From Rugamonas rubra (lineage in GTDB: Bacteria; Pseudomonadota; Gammaproteobacteria; Burkholderiales; Burkholderiaceae_D): a stretch of DNA of 64,000 nt. The DNA lies in NCBI RefSeq assembly GCF_900114705.1, contig NZ_FOTW01000033.1, positions 1 through 64,000 on the forward strand, given 5' to 3'. The translations under genes and the position numbers were made by a program. Each line of letters opens with the position of its first letter. Positions within the stretch are counted from its first letter, which is position 1. The notes under the pieces are model-generated. The model ran no database searches and was not told the origin of the DNA. It worked only from the letters and a program-made list of their open reading frames with translations. This document shows positions 41,416-51,400 of this stretch, one piece after another.

Positions 41416-43319
41416 TCTTTGACTTTCTGTTCGCCGTGCATGGCGGTGACGCAGGCGAAGGAGTTGATCGGGGTGTACAGGCAGAAGAAGCGTTGCAGCA
41501 CCGCCGCCAGCATCAGCGGCGTGCCGTCGCCGTGGTTGCCGTCGGCCAGATCGAGGACGATCTCGAAGCCACGGCGGAAGCCCGGCGCCGGCCCGCCGCG
41601 CACCGGCCGCACCGCCGGCCGGCACTGCACCCGCTTGAGCGCGCGGATATGCCGCGCGCCGCCGGGCGCGCCGACGCTGGCGCACAGCTCGAGCAGTTGG
41701 CGCAGGGTGGCCAGGCTGGCCGCCTCCGGCTCGACCGACAGCCGCTCCAGGGTCAGCTGGTTCAGGTTGAGCAGCGAGACCAGGCGCCACAGCTGGCCGC
41801 CGTCGAGCGGCGGGCTTTGCTGCCGGCTCGGCTGGTACAGGCAGCGCACCGGCAGCACGCCGGCCGCCGGCGCGGCGAGGAAGGTGGCGCCGCCGGGCGG
41901 ATCGGGGCGGATCTGCGCCGCCAGGTCGCGGTTGGTGCACAGCGTGCGCGCCGCCACCAGCGGCGCGGCGGGCAGGCCGGGCCGGTGGTCCAGCTCGGCG
42001 AAGGACAGCTGGATGTCGGTGCCGCCCATGCCGGGCGCGCCGGCCGGCACGCGGCGCGCCATCCACAGCGCGGTGTTGGCGGCCACGCCGGCCGCCCCCG
42101 CCACGGCGAGCTCGTCGGGGCGGGCCTGGCCGAAGCCGTAGTACGGCGCCAGCGCCATGGCCGGCTGGCCGTCGGCGTAGCTGGCCTCGACGGCCAGGAT
42201 GGTGTGGATCTCGGTGCTGGTCTCGCGCCGCGCGTCCGGGCTGAGGCGGTATTCGACGCTGCGCCGGTCCAGCCGCAGCGTCTCGCTGGTGCGCGGGAAC
42301 AGGTTGATGGCCGGCGTGCAGCCGAGCAGGAAGTCGCCTGCCGCCACGCGCAGACCGGACGGCGCCAGGCCCTCCAACAGAAACAGCAGGTCGACGCTGG
42401 TGCAGGCCAGCGGCGCGATGCTGGCGCTGAGCGCCTTCAGCCGCGCCGCCATCCCGTCCGCCTCGAAGAACAGGAACTTGCGCGGGAAGGCGAAGAACTC
42501 CTGCAGCAGGCGGTAGGCCGGGTGGGCCTGGCCGGCGGCCGGCAGCACGGCGTCGGCGGCGTCGAAGCCGACCTCGCGCCAGGCCAGGGGCGCGCCGGCG
42601 GCCAGGCCGTCGGCGCAGTCGCCGTCCGGCGCCACCATCAGCAGCTCGGCCACCTGGCACAACAGCAGCTCGTACAAGGGACCGGCGCGGTCCCAGTCGC
42701 CGTGCAAATGGAAGCGCAGGCGCTCCGGCGCGATGGCGCCCTCGCCCGCGCCGAAGCTGGTGCCGGCGCCGCAGCGCAAGCGCAGGCGCAGCACGCTGGC
42801 CACCCCGGGCCGGTCGGCCAGGCCGCGGTGCAGGTGCGGCGCCTCCAGCCCGGCGTACTCCACCTGCAGCGGCCACACCGTCAGCGGATAGCAGGTGCGG
42901 AACTGGCAGCTGACCTCCTCGCCGCCGCCCTGGGCGCGCCGCGCCGCCGCGTGCAGCGGCGTGCCGGCCTCGATCAGGCGGCCGGCGGCGGCCAGGCCCT
43001 GCTTGTGGTCCGGCGCCAGCTGGACGATGGTCATCGACGGCAGCGGCGCCGTCACGTTGGGCAGCAGGGCCTCGAGCAGGGCGTTGGCGATCTCGGGGAA
43101 CTCGCTGTCGAGCTCGCGCCGCACCCGTCCGCTGAGGAAGGCGAAGCCCTCCAGCAGGCGTTCGACGTGCGGGTCGGGCGACTCGTGGCCGCCCAGCTCC
43201 AGCCGCGCCGCCGCGTGCGGATGGCGCCGCGCGAATTCGGCGCCGGCGTGGCGCAGGTAGTCCAGCTCGCGCTGGTAGTAGTCGAGCAGTTCGTCGCCGC
43301 CCCGGCCGCCGCCGCTCAT
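41388..43319 (-). CDS. tssF: T6SS baseplate protein TssF
   Basis: A 643-residue baseplate subunit. The N-terminus LLDYYQRELDYLRHAGAEFA and HVERLLEGFAFLSGRVRREL are family signatures, as is the C-terminal YTPINSFACVTAMHG. It starts at ATG 43319, overlapping the tssE stop by four bases, and its end overlaps tssG by 28 bases. Together with TssE, TssG and TssK it builds the wedge around VgrG. Confidence 0.92.
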   Translation of the reverse strand: MSGGGRGGDELLDYYQRELDYLRHAGAEFARRHPHAAARLELGGHESPDPHVERLLEGFAFLSGRVRRELDSEFPEIANALLEALLPNVTAPLPSMTIVQLAPDHKQGLAAAGRLIEAGTPLHAAARRAQGGGEEVSCQFRTCYPLTVWPLQVEYAGLEAPHLHRGLADRPGVASVLRLRLRCGAGTSFGAGEGAIAPERLRFHLHGDWDRAGPLYELLLCQVAELLMVAPDGDCADGLAAGAPLAWREVGFDAADAVLPAAGQAHPAYRLLQEFFAFPRKFLFFEADGMAARLKALSASIAPLACTSVDLLFLLEGLAPSGLRVAAGDFLLGCTPAINLFPRTSETLRLDRRSVEYRLSPDARRETSTEIHTILAVEASYADGQPAMALAPYYGFGQARPDELAVAGAAGVAANTALWMARRVPAGAPGMGGTDIQLSFAELDHRPGLPAAPLVAARTLCTNRDLAAQIRPDPPGGATFLAAPAAGVLPVRCLYQPSRQQSPPLDGGQLWRLVSLLNLNQLTLERLSVEPEAASLATLRQLLELCASVGAPGGARHIRALKRVQCRPAVRPVRGGPAPGFRRGFEIVLDLADGNHGDGTPLMLAAVLQRFFCLYTPINSFACVTAMHGEQKVKEWPPATAAC

Positions 43320-43798
43320 GGCGCCCCCCCGCCCTCGGCCAGCGCCGCCACCTGGAAGGCGACCGGTTCGAGCCGGCCCTCCAGCAGCACCTTGGCGCGG
43401 ATCGCCACGTCGAGCGCGTGCCGGCTGTGGCCCGGCAGCGCCAGCTCCACCTCCACCTCGCGCAGGCGCGGCTCGAAGGCCTGCACGGTGGACTGCACCA
43501 GCGCGGTCAGCTTGCGCCGGTCGTCCAGGCTGCCGGTGTAGTAGGCCGAATAGTCGGGCAGGCCGTAGTCGAGCACCGTGCGCTGGCGCCCGGCCAGCTG
43601 CGCCAGCGAGGCGGCGCAGCGGGTGTTGAGCAGGCGCGCCAGCTCGGCGCCGATGGAGCGCTCCAGCGCCGACAGCGCCAGCTCCTGGCCGTCGCGGCGC
43701 GCCGCGCGCCACGGCAGGAAGCCCGCCTCGGCGGCGCTGCCGCCGAAGCGTTCGAACAGCGGCGCGCGGGCGCCGTGCATCAGGTCCAGGTGGGCCAT
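43316..43798 (-). CDS. tssE: T6SS gp25-like baseplate protein TssE
   Basis: A 160-residue gp25/lysozyme-like baseplate protein. Contains LERSIGAELARLLNTRCAAS, DYGLPDYSAYYTGSLDDR and the conserved end of the EPR loop (AFEPRLREVEVEL). Its ATG comes three bases after hcp. The stop overlaps the tssF ATG. Confidence 0.9.
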   Translation of the reverse strand: MAHLDLMHGARAPLFERFGGSAAEAGFLPWRAARRDGQELALSALERSIGAELARLLNTRCAASLAQLAGRQRTVLDYGLPDYSAYYTGSLDDRRKLTALVQSTVQAFEPRLREVEVELALPGHSRHALDVAIRAKVLLEGRLEPVAFQVAALAEGGGAP

Positions 43799-43801
43799 GC
43801 G

Positions 43802-44284
43802 CTAGCCCGCGTTGTTGGTCTTCATGTCCCACTTGCCGCCGGCGTTGCCCTCTTTCGTCGAGTCGGGCTTTTGCGCCGTGTAGTCCCACTGGATGGCGGT
43901 GAAGTTCAGGGTCAAGGTCTCGGCCGGCTTGTCGCCGCCGGACGAGGCCGCGCTGACGCTGGAGATCATCGCGTCCTTCAGCGTGTAGACCATCATCGGC
44001 ATCACCAGCCCGCTCTCGTTGCGGCCGATGGTGACCTTGCAGTCGCCGATCTTGCGGCCCTCGCAGCAGGCCTGGTTGAGCACCGGCGAGGACTTGTCCA
44101 TGTACTTCGACAGCGTGAAGTCCTGCACGTTCGGCTTGCCCGAGGTGCGCTCCTTGTTGCTGACGTCGCTGGTCATCTGCATCGCCACCGCGTGACTGAA
44201 GGACAGGCACTCGATCTTGCTCACATAGTCTTTCAACAGGCATTCGCCATCGACGCCCGGCATTTCCAAAATAATCACATCCAC
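43802..44284 (-). CDS. hcp: T6SS tube protein Hcp/TssD
   Basis: A 160-residue inner-tube protein; hexamers stack inside the sheath and bind small effectors. Reads GECLLKDYVSKIECLSFSHA, then SKYMDKSSPVLNQACCEGRK, a standard Hcp pattern. I chose GTG 44284 because GGGGAG lies seven bases upstream; the longer frame begins with an unsupported TTG. A GC-rich stem-loop lies in the 70-base gap after tssC, as expected for mRNA processing that raises Hcp yield. Confidence 0.92.
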   Translation of the reverse strand: MDVIILEMPGVDGECLLKDYVSKIECLSFSHAVAMQMTSDVSNKERTSGKPNVQDFTLSKYMDKSSPVLNQACCEGRKIGDCKVTIGRNESGLVMPMMVYTLKDAMISSVSAASSGGDKPAETLTLNFTAIQWDYTAQKPDSTKEGNAGGKWDMKTNNAG

Positions 44285-44354
44285 GTCAGTTCTCCCCAAG
44301 TTTGAATGTCGGACGCGGCGGCGCCGCGCCCGGCCTGGTCAATCGACGACCGCG

Positions 44355-45911
44355 CTAGCCGCCCACCGGCGCCGGCAGCGAGGCCACCATGCGGATCGAG
44401 GCGGTCAGCTCCTCGAGCTGGAAGTGCGGCCGCAGGAACACCGTCGCCTTGTACACGCCGGGCTTGGCCGGGTCCTCGGTGACGTCGATGCGCGCCTCGC
44501 GCAGCGGGAACTGCGCCTTCAGCGACTGCGAGGCGTTGTCGTTGACCAGCACGTAGTCGGCGATCCAGTTGTTGAGGAAGGTCTCGACGTTGTCGCGCGA
44601 GGCGAAGCTGCCGATCTTGTCGCGCATGATCACCTTGATGTAGTGGGCGAAGCGCGAGGCGGCCAGCATGCACGGCAGCTTGGACGACAACGCGGCGTTG
44701 GCGTTGGCCAGCGCCAGGTTGTAGCTGATCGGCTTGTTGACGGTCTGGCCGCCGAAGAAGGCGGCGACGTTCTCGTTCTTCTTGTGCACCACGGCGATGA
44801 AGCCCAGGTCGTTGAGCTCCTTCTCGCGGCGGTCGGTGATGGTCACCTCGGTCGGACATTTCATCACCAGGTCGCCCTCGCCGGTGTTGAAGGTGTGCAC
44901 CGGCAGGTCCTCCACCGCGCCGCCGCCCTCGACGCCGCGGATCGCCGCCGACCAGCCGTAGCGGGCGAAGGCGGCGGTGACGCGCTGCGCCAGCAGGTAG
45001 GCCGAATTGCCCCACAGGTAGGCGTCGTGCCGCTTGGTCTGGTCCGGGTCGCTCGGCGCCACCGCCTCGCCGTCGTCGTCGACGCGCCAGTTGAAGGCGC
45101 CGAACTCCTCGAAGGTGAACTGGGTCACCTTGCGGGTTTTTTCGCCATAGGGCAGGCGCAGCAGGTAGCGCGGCAGGGTCAGCGCGACGTAGCGCGAGTC
45201 CTCGCTGTTGCGGAAGGCGCGCCATTCGGCCGCGTCGACCGCCTCGAAGGTCTTCGACAGGTCGCGCGGCTTGCCCAGGTCGGTGAAGCTGGCCAGGTCG
45301 AACAGCGCCGGGTCGGCCGCCGCGATCAGCGGCGCGTGGGCCATCGCCGCCACCCGCGCCAGCTCCTTCACCAGGATCATGTCGGACGGGTTGCGGCCGA
45401 TGCTCAGGTCGGCCACCAGCATGCTGTAGGGCGCGCCGCCGTAGGTGCCGTACTCCTCCTCGTAGATCTTCTTGAACAACTGGCTCTGGTCGACGTCGAC
45501 CGCCTTGGTCAGGTCGTCGAACAGGTCGCCCTTGTTGGTGTTGAGCAGGCGCAGCTTGAGCCGCTCGCCCGTCTCGCTGTTCTTGACCAGGCCGTGCAGG
45601 CCGCGCCAGGTGCTCTCCAGCCGTTGGAACTCGGGCGCGTGCATCAACTCGTTGAGGCCGCGGGTGAGCTCCTCGTCGAGCCTGGCGACGGCGTCGCCCA
45701 GCGCCTTCAGGATGCCCTTCTTCTCGTCGGCCTTGATCTTGTTGGCCGCCGCCTGCTGGGCGAATTCGCGCAGCATGTGGGCGGCGGCGTCCATCGCCTC
45801 GCTGTTGTTCGGGTCCAGCACCATCTTGCTGTCCTTGATGATCTTGTCCAGCACGGCCTTGCTGGCCGCGCTGATGGTGCCGGTCTTGTTGTCTACCACT
45901 TCGTCTGCCAT
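44355..45911 (-). CDS. tssC: T6SS sheath large subunit TssC
   Basis: A 518-residue sheath protein. Family segments: ESTWRGLHGLVKNSETGERL, EEEYGTYGGAPYSMLVADL, FGAFNWRVDDDGEAV and the C-terminal RLDVTEDP-like strand RIDVTEDPAKPGVYKATVFL. TssC and TssB interlock to form the contractile sheath. GGAG precedes the ATG at 45911; eight codons of extra upstream frame are unlikely to be used. It follows tssB by 56 bases. Confidence 0.94.
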   Translation of the reverse strand: MADEVVDNKTGTISAASKAVLDKIIKDSKMVLDPNNSEAMDAAAHMLREFAQQAAANKIKADEKKGILKALGDAVARLDEELTRGLNELMHAPEFQRLESTWRGLHGLVKNSETGERLKLRLLNTNKGDLFDDLTKAVDVDQSQLFKKIYEEEYGTYGGAPYSMLVADLSIGRNPSDMILVKELARVAAMAHAPLIAAADPALFDLASFTDLGKPRDLSKTFEAVDAAEWRAFRNSEDSRYVALTLPRYLLRLPYGEKTRKVTQFTFEEFGAFNWRVDDDGEAVAPSDPDQTKRHDAYLWGNSAYLLAQRVTAAFARYGWSAAIRGVEGGGAVEDLPVHTFNTGEGDLVMKCPTEVTITDRREKELNDLGFIAVVHKKNENVAAFFGGQTVNKPISYNLALANANAALSSKLPCMLAASRFAHYIKVIMRDKIGSFASRDNVETFLNNWIADYVLVNDNASQSLKAQFPLREARIDVTEDPAKPGVYKATVFLRPHFQLEELTASIRMVASLPAPVGG

Positions 45912-45967
45912 CTCAATTCTCCTCGCGGACGCCACGGCGTCCTGTATGTGCGGTGGGGGCTGCCGGC

Positions 45968-46651
45968 CTAGCCGAGCAGCGTCCGTTGTTCATCGCTCAA
46001 GGCGGCCTTCTGCGCCTCGGTCAGGGCGGCCTTCTGCTCCGTGCTGAGCGCCTTGAGCTGCTCGTCGCTGGCGGCCTTCAGGGCCTCCGGCGCCAGCGCG
46101 GCCAGCGCCTCCGGCGTCAGGCCGGCGGGATCTGTCGCGCCGCCCGCGGCATCCTTGTCGCCCGGCTTGGCCGCCTCGACCCAGCCGCCGAACTGGCCGG
46201 ACGTCTTGTCCAGTTCGGAGGTCAGGGCGTCGTGCAGGTCGCGGTTGCCGTCGATCTTGGCCATCAGGTCGCGCAGGCGCTGGCGTTGGCCGTACAGCTC
46301 CTTGAGGCCGTCGACGTGCTCGACCAGGTAACCGGGCTCGAAGTGGTCGAGTTTGGTGAAGGCGATCTTGCCGGTGGCGATGCCGGGGCGGGTCTTGAAC
46401 TCGCCAAAGACCAGCTCCGGCTGCACCTTCTCCATCACGCCGTCGAAGTTGTCGCGGTCGATTTCGATGAAGCGCTGATCGGCCAGCTTGCGCACCAGGC
46501 TGTCGTCGCGCCCCTCCAGGTTGGCCAATATGCCGACCACCAGCGGCAATTCGCGCTTCTTCAGCGCGCCGCCGGTCTCGACCTCGTAGCAGATCTGCAC
46601 GCGCGGCGGGCGGTTCCGTTCTAACCACTTTTGACTGCTTTCGCTAGACAT
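45968..46651 (-). CDS. tssB: T6SS sheath small subunit TssB with a repeat tail
   Basis: A 227-residue protein; residues 1-165 are the normal TssB (RPPRVQICYEVETGGALKKRE, ELPLVVGILANLEG, RFIEIDRDNFDGVM). TssB is usually about 165-180 residues. Here the extra C-terminal part (178-225) consists of six octapeptides such as LSTEQKAA, LTEAQKAA and LSDEQRTL, likely amphipathic helix. In other species the TssB/TssC C-terminal region is where ClpV binds, so this tail may matter for sheath recycling. AAGGAG precedes the ATG. Confidence 0.92.
   Translation of the reverse strand: MSSESSQKWLERNRPPRVQICYEVETGGALKKRELPLVVGILANLEGRDDSLVRKLADQRFIEIDRDNFDGVMEKVQPELVFGEFKTRPGIATGKIAFTKLDHFEPGYLVEHVDGLKELYGQRQRLRDLMAKIDGNRDLHDALTSELDKTSGQFGGWVEAAKPGDKDAAGGATDPAGLTPEALAALAPEALKAASDEQLKALSTEQKAALTEAQKAALSDEQRTLLG
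45971..46120 (-). repeat. 24-bp periodic repeat in tssB
   Basis: Encodes residues 178-227, six degenerate octapeptides of the form L-[ST]-x-E-Q-K-A-A. No such tail is present in the typical TssB family length. Confidence 0.75.
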
Positions 46652-46786
46652 CGCAAACTCCTTTTAGACAGGTGGACAGGAGCGTCGGAACAGGCGCCGG
46701 CGCCGGATACGAAGGCACAACAGGTACGCAAACCAAACCAGTACGACAACAGCACCAACCACAAACGGCCGCCGGCGGCGCCGCCC

Positions 46787-47332
46787 TCACTTGCCCCGCG
46801 CCGGCGCCGGCCGGGCGCCGCGCCGCACCACGTCGTCCCAGCTGCGGAACAGCGCCATCGGCAAGCCGGCCTGCGGCGCGTGCTGCGGGTCGGGCCGGTA
46901 GTGGCCCGAGGCGTTGCTCCACCAACGCAGCGCGCCGCTCTCGAAATACGCCTCGCCGGCATAGCGCACCGGCTCGCCCTGCGCCAAGGCCGGATGGCGC
47001 AGGCGCGGATGCAGCAAGGTCTCGCCGCCCTGCGTGCGCACGAACACGTAGCGCGCGTTGGGCACATACAGGCCGCGGCCGCCGCCGCCGCGCATGCCGT
47101 AGCTGCCATACCACTCGTGCAGCGAAAAAGCCTGCTCCCGCGCGCCCGGGTCCAGCCCGACCGGCCGCAGGTTCGGATACAGGCGCTGCTGCAGCGGCCG
47201 CGCCGGCCGGGCGGCGGCGGCGCCGGCACCACCACCGCCCGGCCCCTGCCCTTGTGTCGGCGCCGCGGTCGCCTCGCGGCGTTGCAGCAGCGCCGCCGCC
47301 GGCGCGAATATGCTCGGCGCTCTAGCGACCAT
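46787..47332 (-). CDS. Uncharacterised protein inside the T6SS operon
   Basis: A 181-residue protein translated from an ATG that overlaps the tssA stop by 11 bases. The N-terminal third is Ala/Gly/Pro-rich. The rest contains FSLHEWYGSYG, YVPNARYVFVRTQGGETLL and YFESGALRWWSNASGHYRPD. The last pattern (x-G-x-L-x-x-W-S-N-x-S-G-H-Y-x-P) is, as far as I recall, recurrent in proteins near polymorphic toxin and T6SS loci. It has no signal peptide. It may be a cluster-specific accessory or cargo protein. Function unknown. Confidence 0.55.
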   Translation of the reverse strand: MVARAPSIFAPAAALLQRREATAAPTQGQGPGGGGAGAAAARPARPLQQRLYPNLRPVGLDPGAREQAFSLHEWYGSYGMRGGGGRGLYVPNARYVFVRTQGGETLLHPRLRHPALAQGEPVRYAGEAYFESGALRWWSNASGHYRPDPQHAPQAGLPMALFRSWDDVVRRGARPAPARGK

Positions 47333-48452
47333 GGGTGCCCAGCAGCCGGTAGATCTGCTTCAAATCGCTCTCGTTGTCCATCAGCTCCTGCAACAGCTCG
47401 GCCAGCGGCATGCCGCCCCAGCCCACCGCGCGCTTGACCAGGTAGGGCACCGGACTGTGCGGCTCGGTGCGCAGCAGATAGTCGGCCGCTTCCTCCAGCC
47501 GCTGGTAGGCCTCGTCGCGGCTGCGCGGCGCGCCGGCGTTGGCGCGGCCGCGCGCCTGGCGCCGGTCGGCCTCGTGCGCCAACCTGCGCTCCATGCCCTG
47601 GCCGCCGTCCTCGCCGGGCCAGGCGGCGTCGTCCTCGTCCGGCTCCGGCGCCGTCTCCCAGGACAGGCCGGCCAGCTCCTGCAAGGCTTGGCAGCACTCC
47701 GCCAGGCGGCCCTCGATGGCGGCCAGCCGTGGCGCCTGCTGGTCCAGCCGCGCCGCCAGCGCCTGGGTCAGCGCCTCCAAGGCCGCCGCCGTGGCCAGCA
47801 GCTGCTGTTGCAGCACCTGGTAGAAGTGCGCCGGCGTCATCGCCACCGCCGTGTTGAAGTGCTGCCGGGTCAACTCCTTGCCGTCGCCCGGCGCCGGCGT
47901 GGCGCCGCGCCGCGCGCCGGCCGCCTGGGCGCCCTGGCGTTCGTGGCGCAGCACCAGCGCCCACTCGGCCAACGTGAACAGGCGCCCGGCCGGCGAGGCG
48001 CCGGCGGCGATCTGCACGCCGCCCAGCGCCTGCGCCATGTGGCGGTCGAACCATTCGAGCGCGGCCAGCCGGGCGTCGAGGTCGCCGTCCTCCGCCAGCG
48101 GGTACAGGCCGTCCCAGTACTGCTCCAGCGTCGCCTGCAGCAGGCGGGCGCCGTCGACCAGGCCCTCCAGGCCGCGCTGGCGCAGCCAGGCCTCGGCCAG
48201 CCAGGCGACGATGCGCAGGTCCTTGACGTTGTGCGCCAGCGTGTCGGCGCACAGCTGCTCGACCAGGCTCCAGTCGGCCCGCTTGTGCGGCTGCTCCCAG
48301 ATGCCCTGCGGCAGGTTGGCGTCGTCCTCGCGGGCCGCCTCGGCGATCTTTTGGAAGATGCCGTCGCCGGGCTTGGGCACGCCGCAGGGCGCCTGCGGCG
48401 AAATGGGCAGCAGCAGCGCGGCCAGGCCGTCGGGCATCAGGGCGGCGCTCAT
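47322..48452 (-). CDS. tssA: T6SS cap/priming protein TssA (ImpA-N domain)
   Basis: A 376-residue protein with an N-terminal ImpA domain (about 10-120): SPQAPCGVPKPGDGIFQKIA, LVEQLCADTLAHNVKDLRIV and YWDGLYPLAEDGDLDARLAAL. The C-terminal part includes EAYQRLEEAADYLLRTEPHS and PYLVKRAVGWGGMPLAELL, the usual TssA end. It coordinates tube and sheath growth. It overlaps the tssM stop by four bases. Confidence 0.9.
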   Translation of the reverse strand: MSAALMPDGLAALLLPISPQAPCGVPKPGDGIFQKIAEAAREDDANLPQGIWEQPHKRADWSLVEQLCADTLAHNVKDLRIVAWLAEAWLRQRGLEGLVDGARLLQATLEQYWDGLYPLAEDGDLDARLAALEWFDRHMAQALGGVQIAAGASPAGRLFTLAEWALVLRHERQGAQAAGARRGATPAPGDGKELTRQHFNTAVAMTPAHFYQVLQQQLLATAAALEALTQALAARLDQQAPRLAAIEGRLAECCQALQELAGLSWETAPEPDEDDAAWPGEDGGQGMERRLAHEADRRQARGRANAGAPRSRDEAYQRLEEAADYLLRTEPHSPVPYLVKRAVGWGGMPLAELLQELMDNESDLKQIYRLLGTHGR

Positions 48453-51400
48453 CGCGCACCGCCGGTGGGGAGAGTGTTCATCATGGCCTCGCGAATCTGC
48501 ACACTGCGAACCTGTTCAGGGTTGTCGGACGCCGGCGCGTCGACCGGCAACTGGGAATACGCCAGGGTCTCCTTCTTGCCCGCCGGGCTCAGCGCCAGGC
48601 GCATGAAGACGCGCGCCCGCGCCGCCGCCACGGTGGCGCCGGCCGCCTGCGGCGCGGTCGGGATCTCGAAGCGCAGCGTCTCGTAGCGCGGCGCGGTGCC
48701 GGCCGGCGGCGCCACGCGATAGCCCGCCAGCAGGCGCAGCAGCGACCACGGCTCGTTGAAGCGGTACACCACGTCGCGCCCCTGCACGTTCATGCGCAGG
48801 TCGCGGCCGTCGCGGTAGGGCAAGGTCGGCGTGTTCTCGGCCCAGCGCAGGGTCAGCACCAACGGCATGCCCAGACGCCAGGGCAGCGTTTGCGCCGCGC
48901 CGGCCGTGCCGCTGTGCCAGGCCACGCTGCGCTCGCCGCTCTGCAGCGTCCAGTCGACGATGCGGTTGCCCTCCAACTCGCCGCGCAGCTGGTTGTTGCC
49001 GTCGCTTTCGCCGCGCTCGTTGACACGGAAGCGCACGCTCAGCTCGTAGCCGGGGGCGTCGCCGCCGTCGGCCGGCGCCAGCAGCGGCGCCAGCAGGGTG
49101 CGCGCCCGCTCGGCGGCGCCGACGAAGTCGCGCGCCCGCGCGTCGGGCGGCTGGCGCGCGGCGGCGGCGGCGTAGCGGTCGACGCTGCGCAAGAAGGTGG
49201 CGACGTCGTCGATGTCGGCCGTCTCGCCCTCGTGGCCGACGTCGGCGAAGGGGAAGCGGCCGGCCAGGTTCTGGCGGAACGCCGCGCTCAGGCTCTGGTA
49301 GGCGGTGATGGCGCCGCCGCGCACCAGCTCCTGGCAGCGCACCGCCATCTGGCTGGCCAGCATGCGCCCGCGCAGCGCGAAGAAGTCGTTGGCGCCGCTG
49401 GCGAACACCGCGCCGCTGCGGCCGCTGCAGTTCTGCAGGTCGGTCTCGGCCAGCTCGCCACGGATGTAGTTGTCGAGCTGGGTGATGCGCGAGTTCGGAT
49501 GCTTCGACTGGAAGCGCGCCAGTTCGGCCGCCAGGCCGCGCCAGTAGTCGGCGATGCCGCCGTGGCCGCTGGCGGTGGCGGCCGCCTCGGCGGCGCCGGC
49601 GTCGGCCGATTCGAGCAGGCGCAGCAGCGGTTGCGCCAGCTTGACGCTGTTCTCCAGCTGGGCGTGCTGGTTGATGAAGTACTCCTCCAGCGCGGCGGCC
49701 TGGCCGCCGGCGAAGCCCTGGGCGGCCGGGTTCGGGCTGCCCTGCCACCAGTTGAAGCCGCCCTCGCGCGGCCGGTACGGCGCGCCGGCCTGGAAGTCGC
49801 CCTGCAGCCAGCGCAGGCCGGCGGCGGCCTGCTGCGCCAGCTTGTCGGCCATGCCGCGGTATTGCGCCGGGCTGCCCTGGCTGCGCACCGCGTCGAGCAG
49901 CGCGGTGAGCAGTTTTTGCGACTGGCCCAGGCGCTGCCAAGCCTCCTGCGGGTCGCTGGTGCGCGAACGCGCCAGCGCCACGCCGGCCAGCAGGTTGGCG
50001 GCCAGGCGCTGGTCGGCCACGCTTTGCAGCTCGGCCTGGAACTGGAAGGGGAAGCTGGCCAGCACCCGGCCCATGTAGGCGCGCTGCTCGCCGACCATCA
50101 GCAGGGTGCGGTTGAGCACGTTCATGTCCCAGGTCACCAGGCCCGCGCCGCCGTCGCCGGCCGCGCCCTCGGCCGCCGCGCCCGCCACCGCGCCGGGCGA
50201 CAGCTGCATGAAGGGTTGCTTGAGCAGCGCGCCCAGGCCGGCCTCCATGTGCGCCACCTCGGGCACCAGCACCAACTTGCCGCCGTCGCTGCCGCGCTGC
50301 AGCACCGGACTGTCGCCGCCGGCCGCCAGCAGGCGCTGCTGGAGCGCCAGCACCCGCTTCTGCGTCTCCTCGCGCAGCGCGTGCGCCGCCTGCGGCCCCA
50401 GCATGGCCGACTTGCCGACCTGCTCGAGCAGCGCGGCGTAGGGTTTGCCGAAGTCGCCCTCCTGGCCGGACAGCCAGCGCGTGCCGGGCGCGCCCAGCCA
50501 GCGGCCCAGCTCGTGCAGTTGGCGTTGCAGCTGGTCGAAGCGGTGGCCGTCGGCCTGGCCGATGCCGCTGCGCAGCTCCTGGTCGACCGCCACGGCCAGC
50601 TGCAACGCGCGGTGCTCGTCCAGCGTCTGCGCCAGGAAGCGCTCGCTGTTGAGGCGGAAGGCGCACACCATGCTGGCCTCGTAGGCGCCGCGCGGCGCCA
50701 GCTTCTGCTCCATGCCGGCGCCGCGCAGCGCCTCGCGCAGGTAGCGGTGGTGCTCGGGACGCTGCTCCGGCCGCAGCGTGTAGGCCTTGGTGTAGGCGCC
50801 AAGTTTGCCCAGGTCCTCGATGGTGCCCTCGTCCTTGTTCTGCAGGCGGTCGAAGCGGGCCTGCCACTGCTCGAACGTCACCGTGCCGTCGACGAGGCGG
50901 TGCAGCGCGGCGAAGGACGGGCTGTCGCTGAGCAGCACGGTGGCGGCGCCGCCGGACGCCAACGGCGCCAGCTCGCAGGACGGCGTGCCGGTCAGCTCGG
51001 TGGAGACGGCGTCGTGGCCGACCCCGCTCAGCGCCACCGCCTGCAGGTTCAGCCCCTTGGCCAGCGTGCGCAGCACGATGTTTTCCAAGCCCTCGGTGAA
51101 GCGCTGGTCGATGCGCTGGTCCAGCCCCTGCCGGCCGGGCCAGTGCCAGGAGGCCGGGATGGCCAGGTAGACCAGGCTGTCGTCGTGGCCCAGCATCGAG
51201 TCCATCAGGCCCTGCGCCGCCGACTGGTACCAGGTGAACGGCAGCGCGCCGTACTTGGCCACGCCGTCGCTGCGGATGCGCTGCTCGTGCTCGATGCGGC
51301 CCAGCGTGGCCAGCAGCGCGTCGGCGCGGCCGCGCAGGTCGAGCGCCGCCCACAGCAGCGCGCCGCCCCACAGCAGGGCCAGGGCGGCGCTGGCGGCGAC

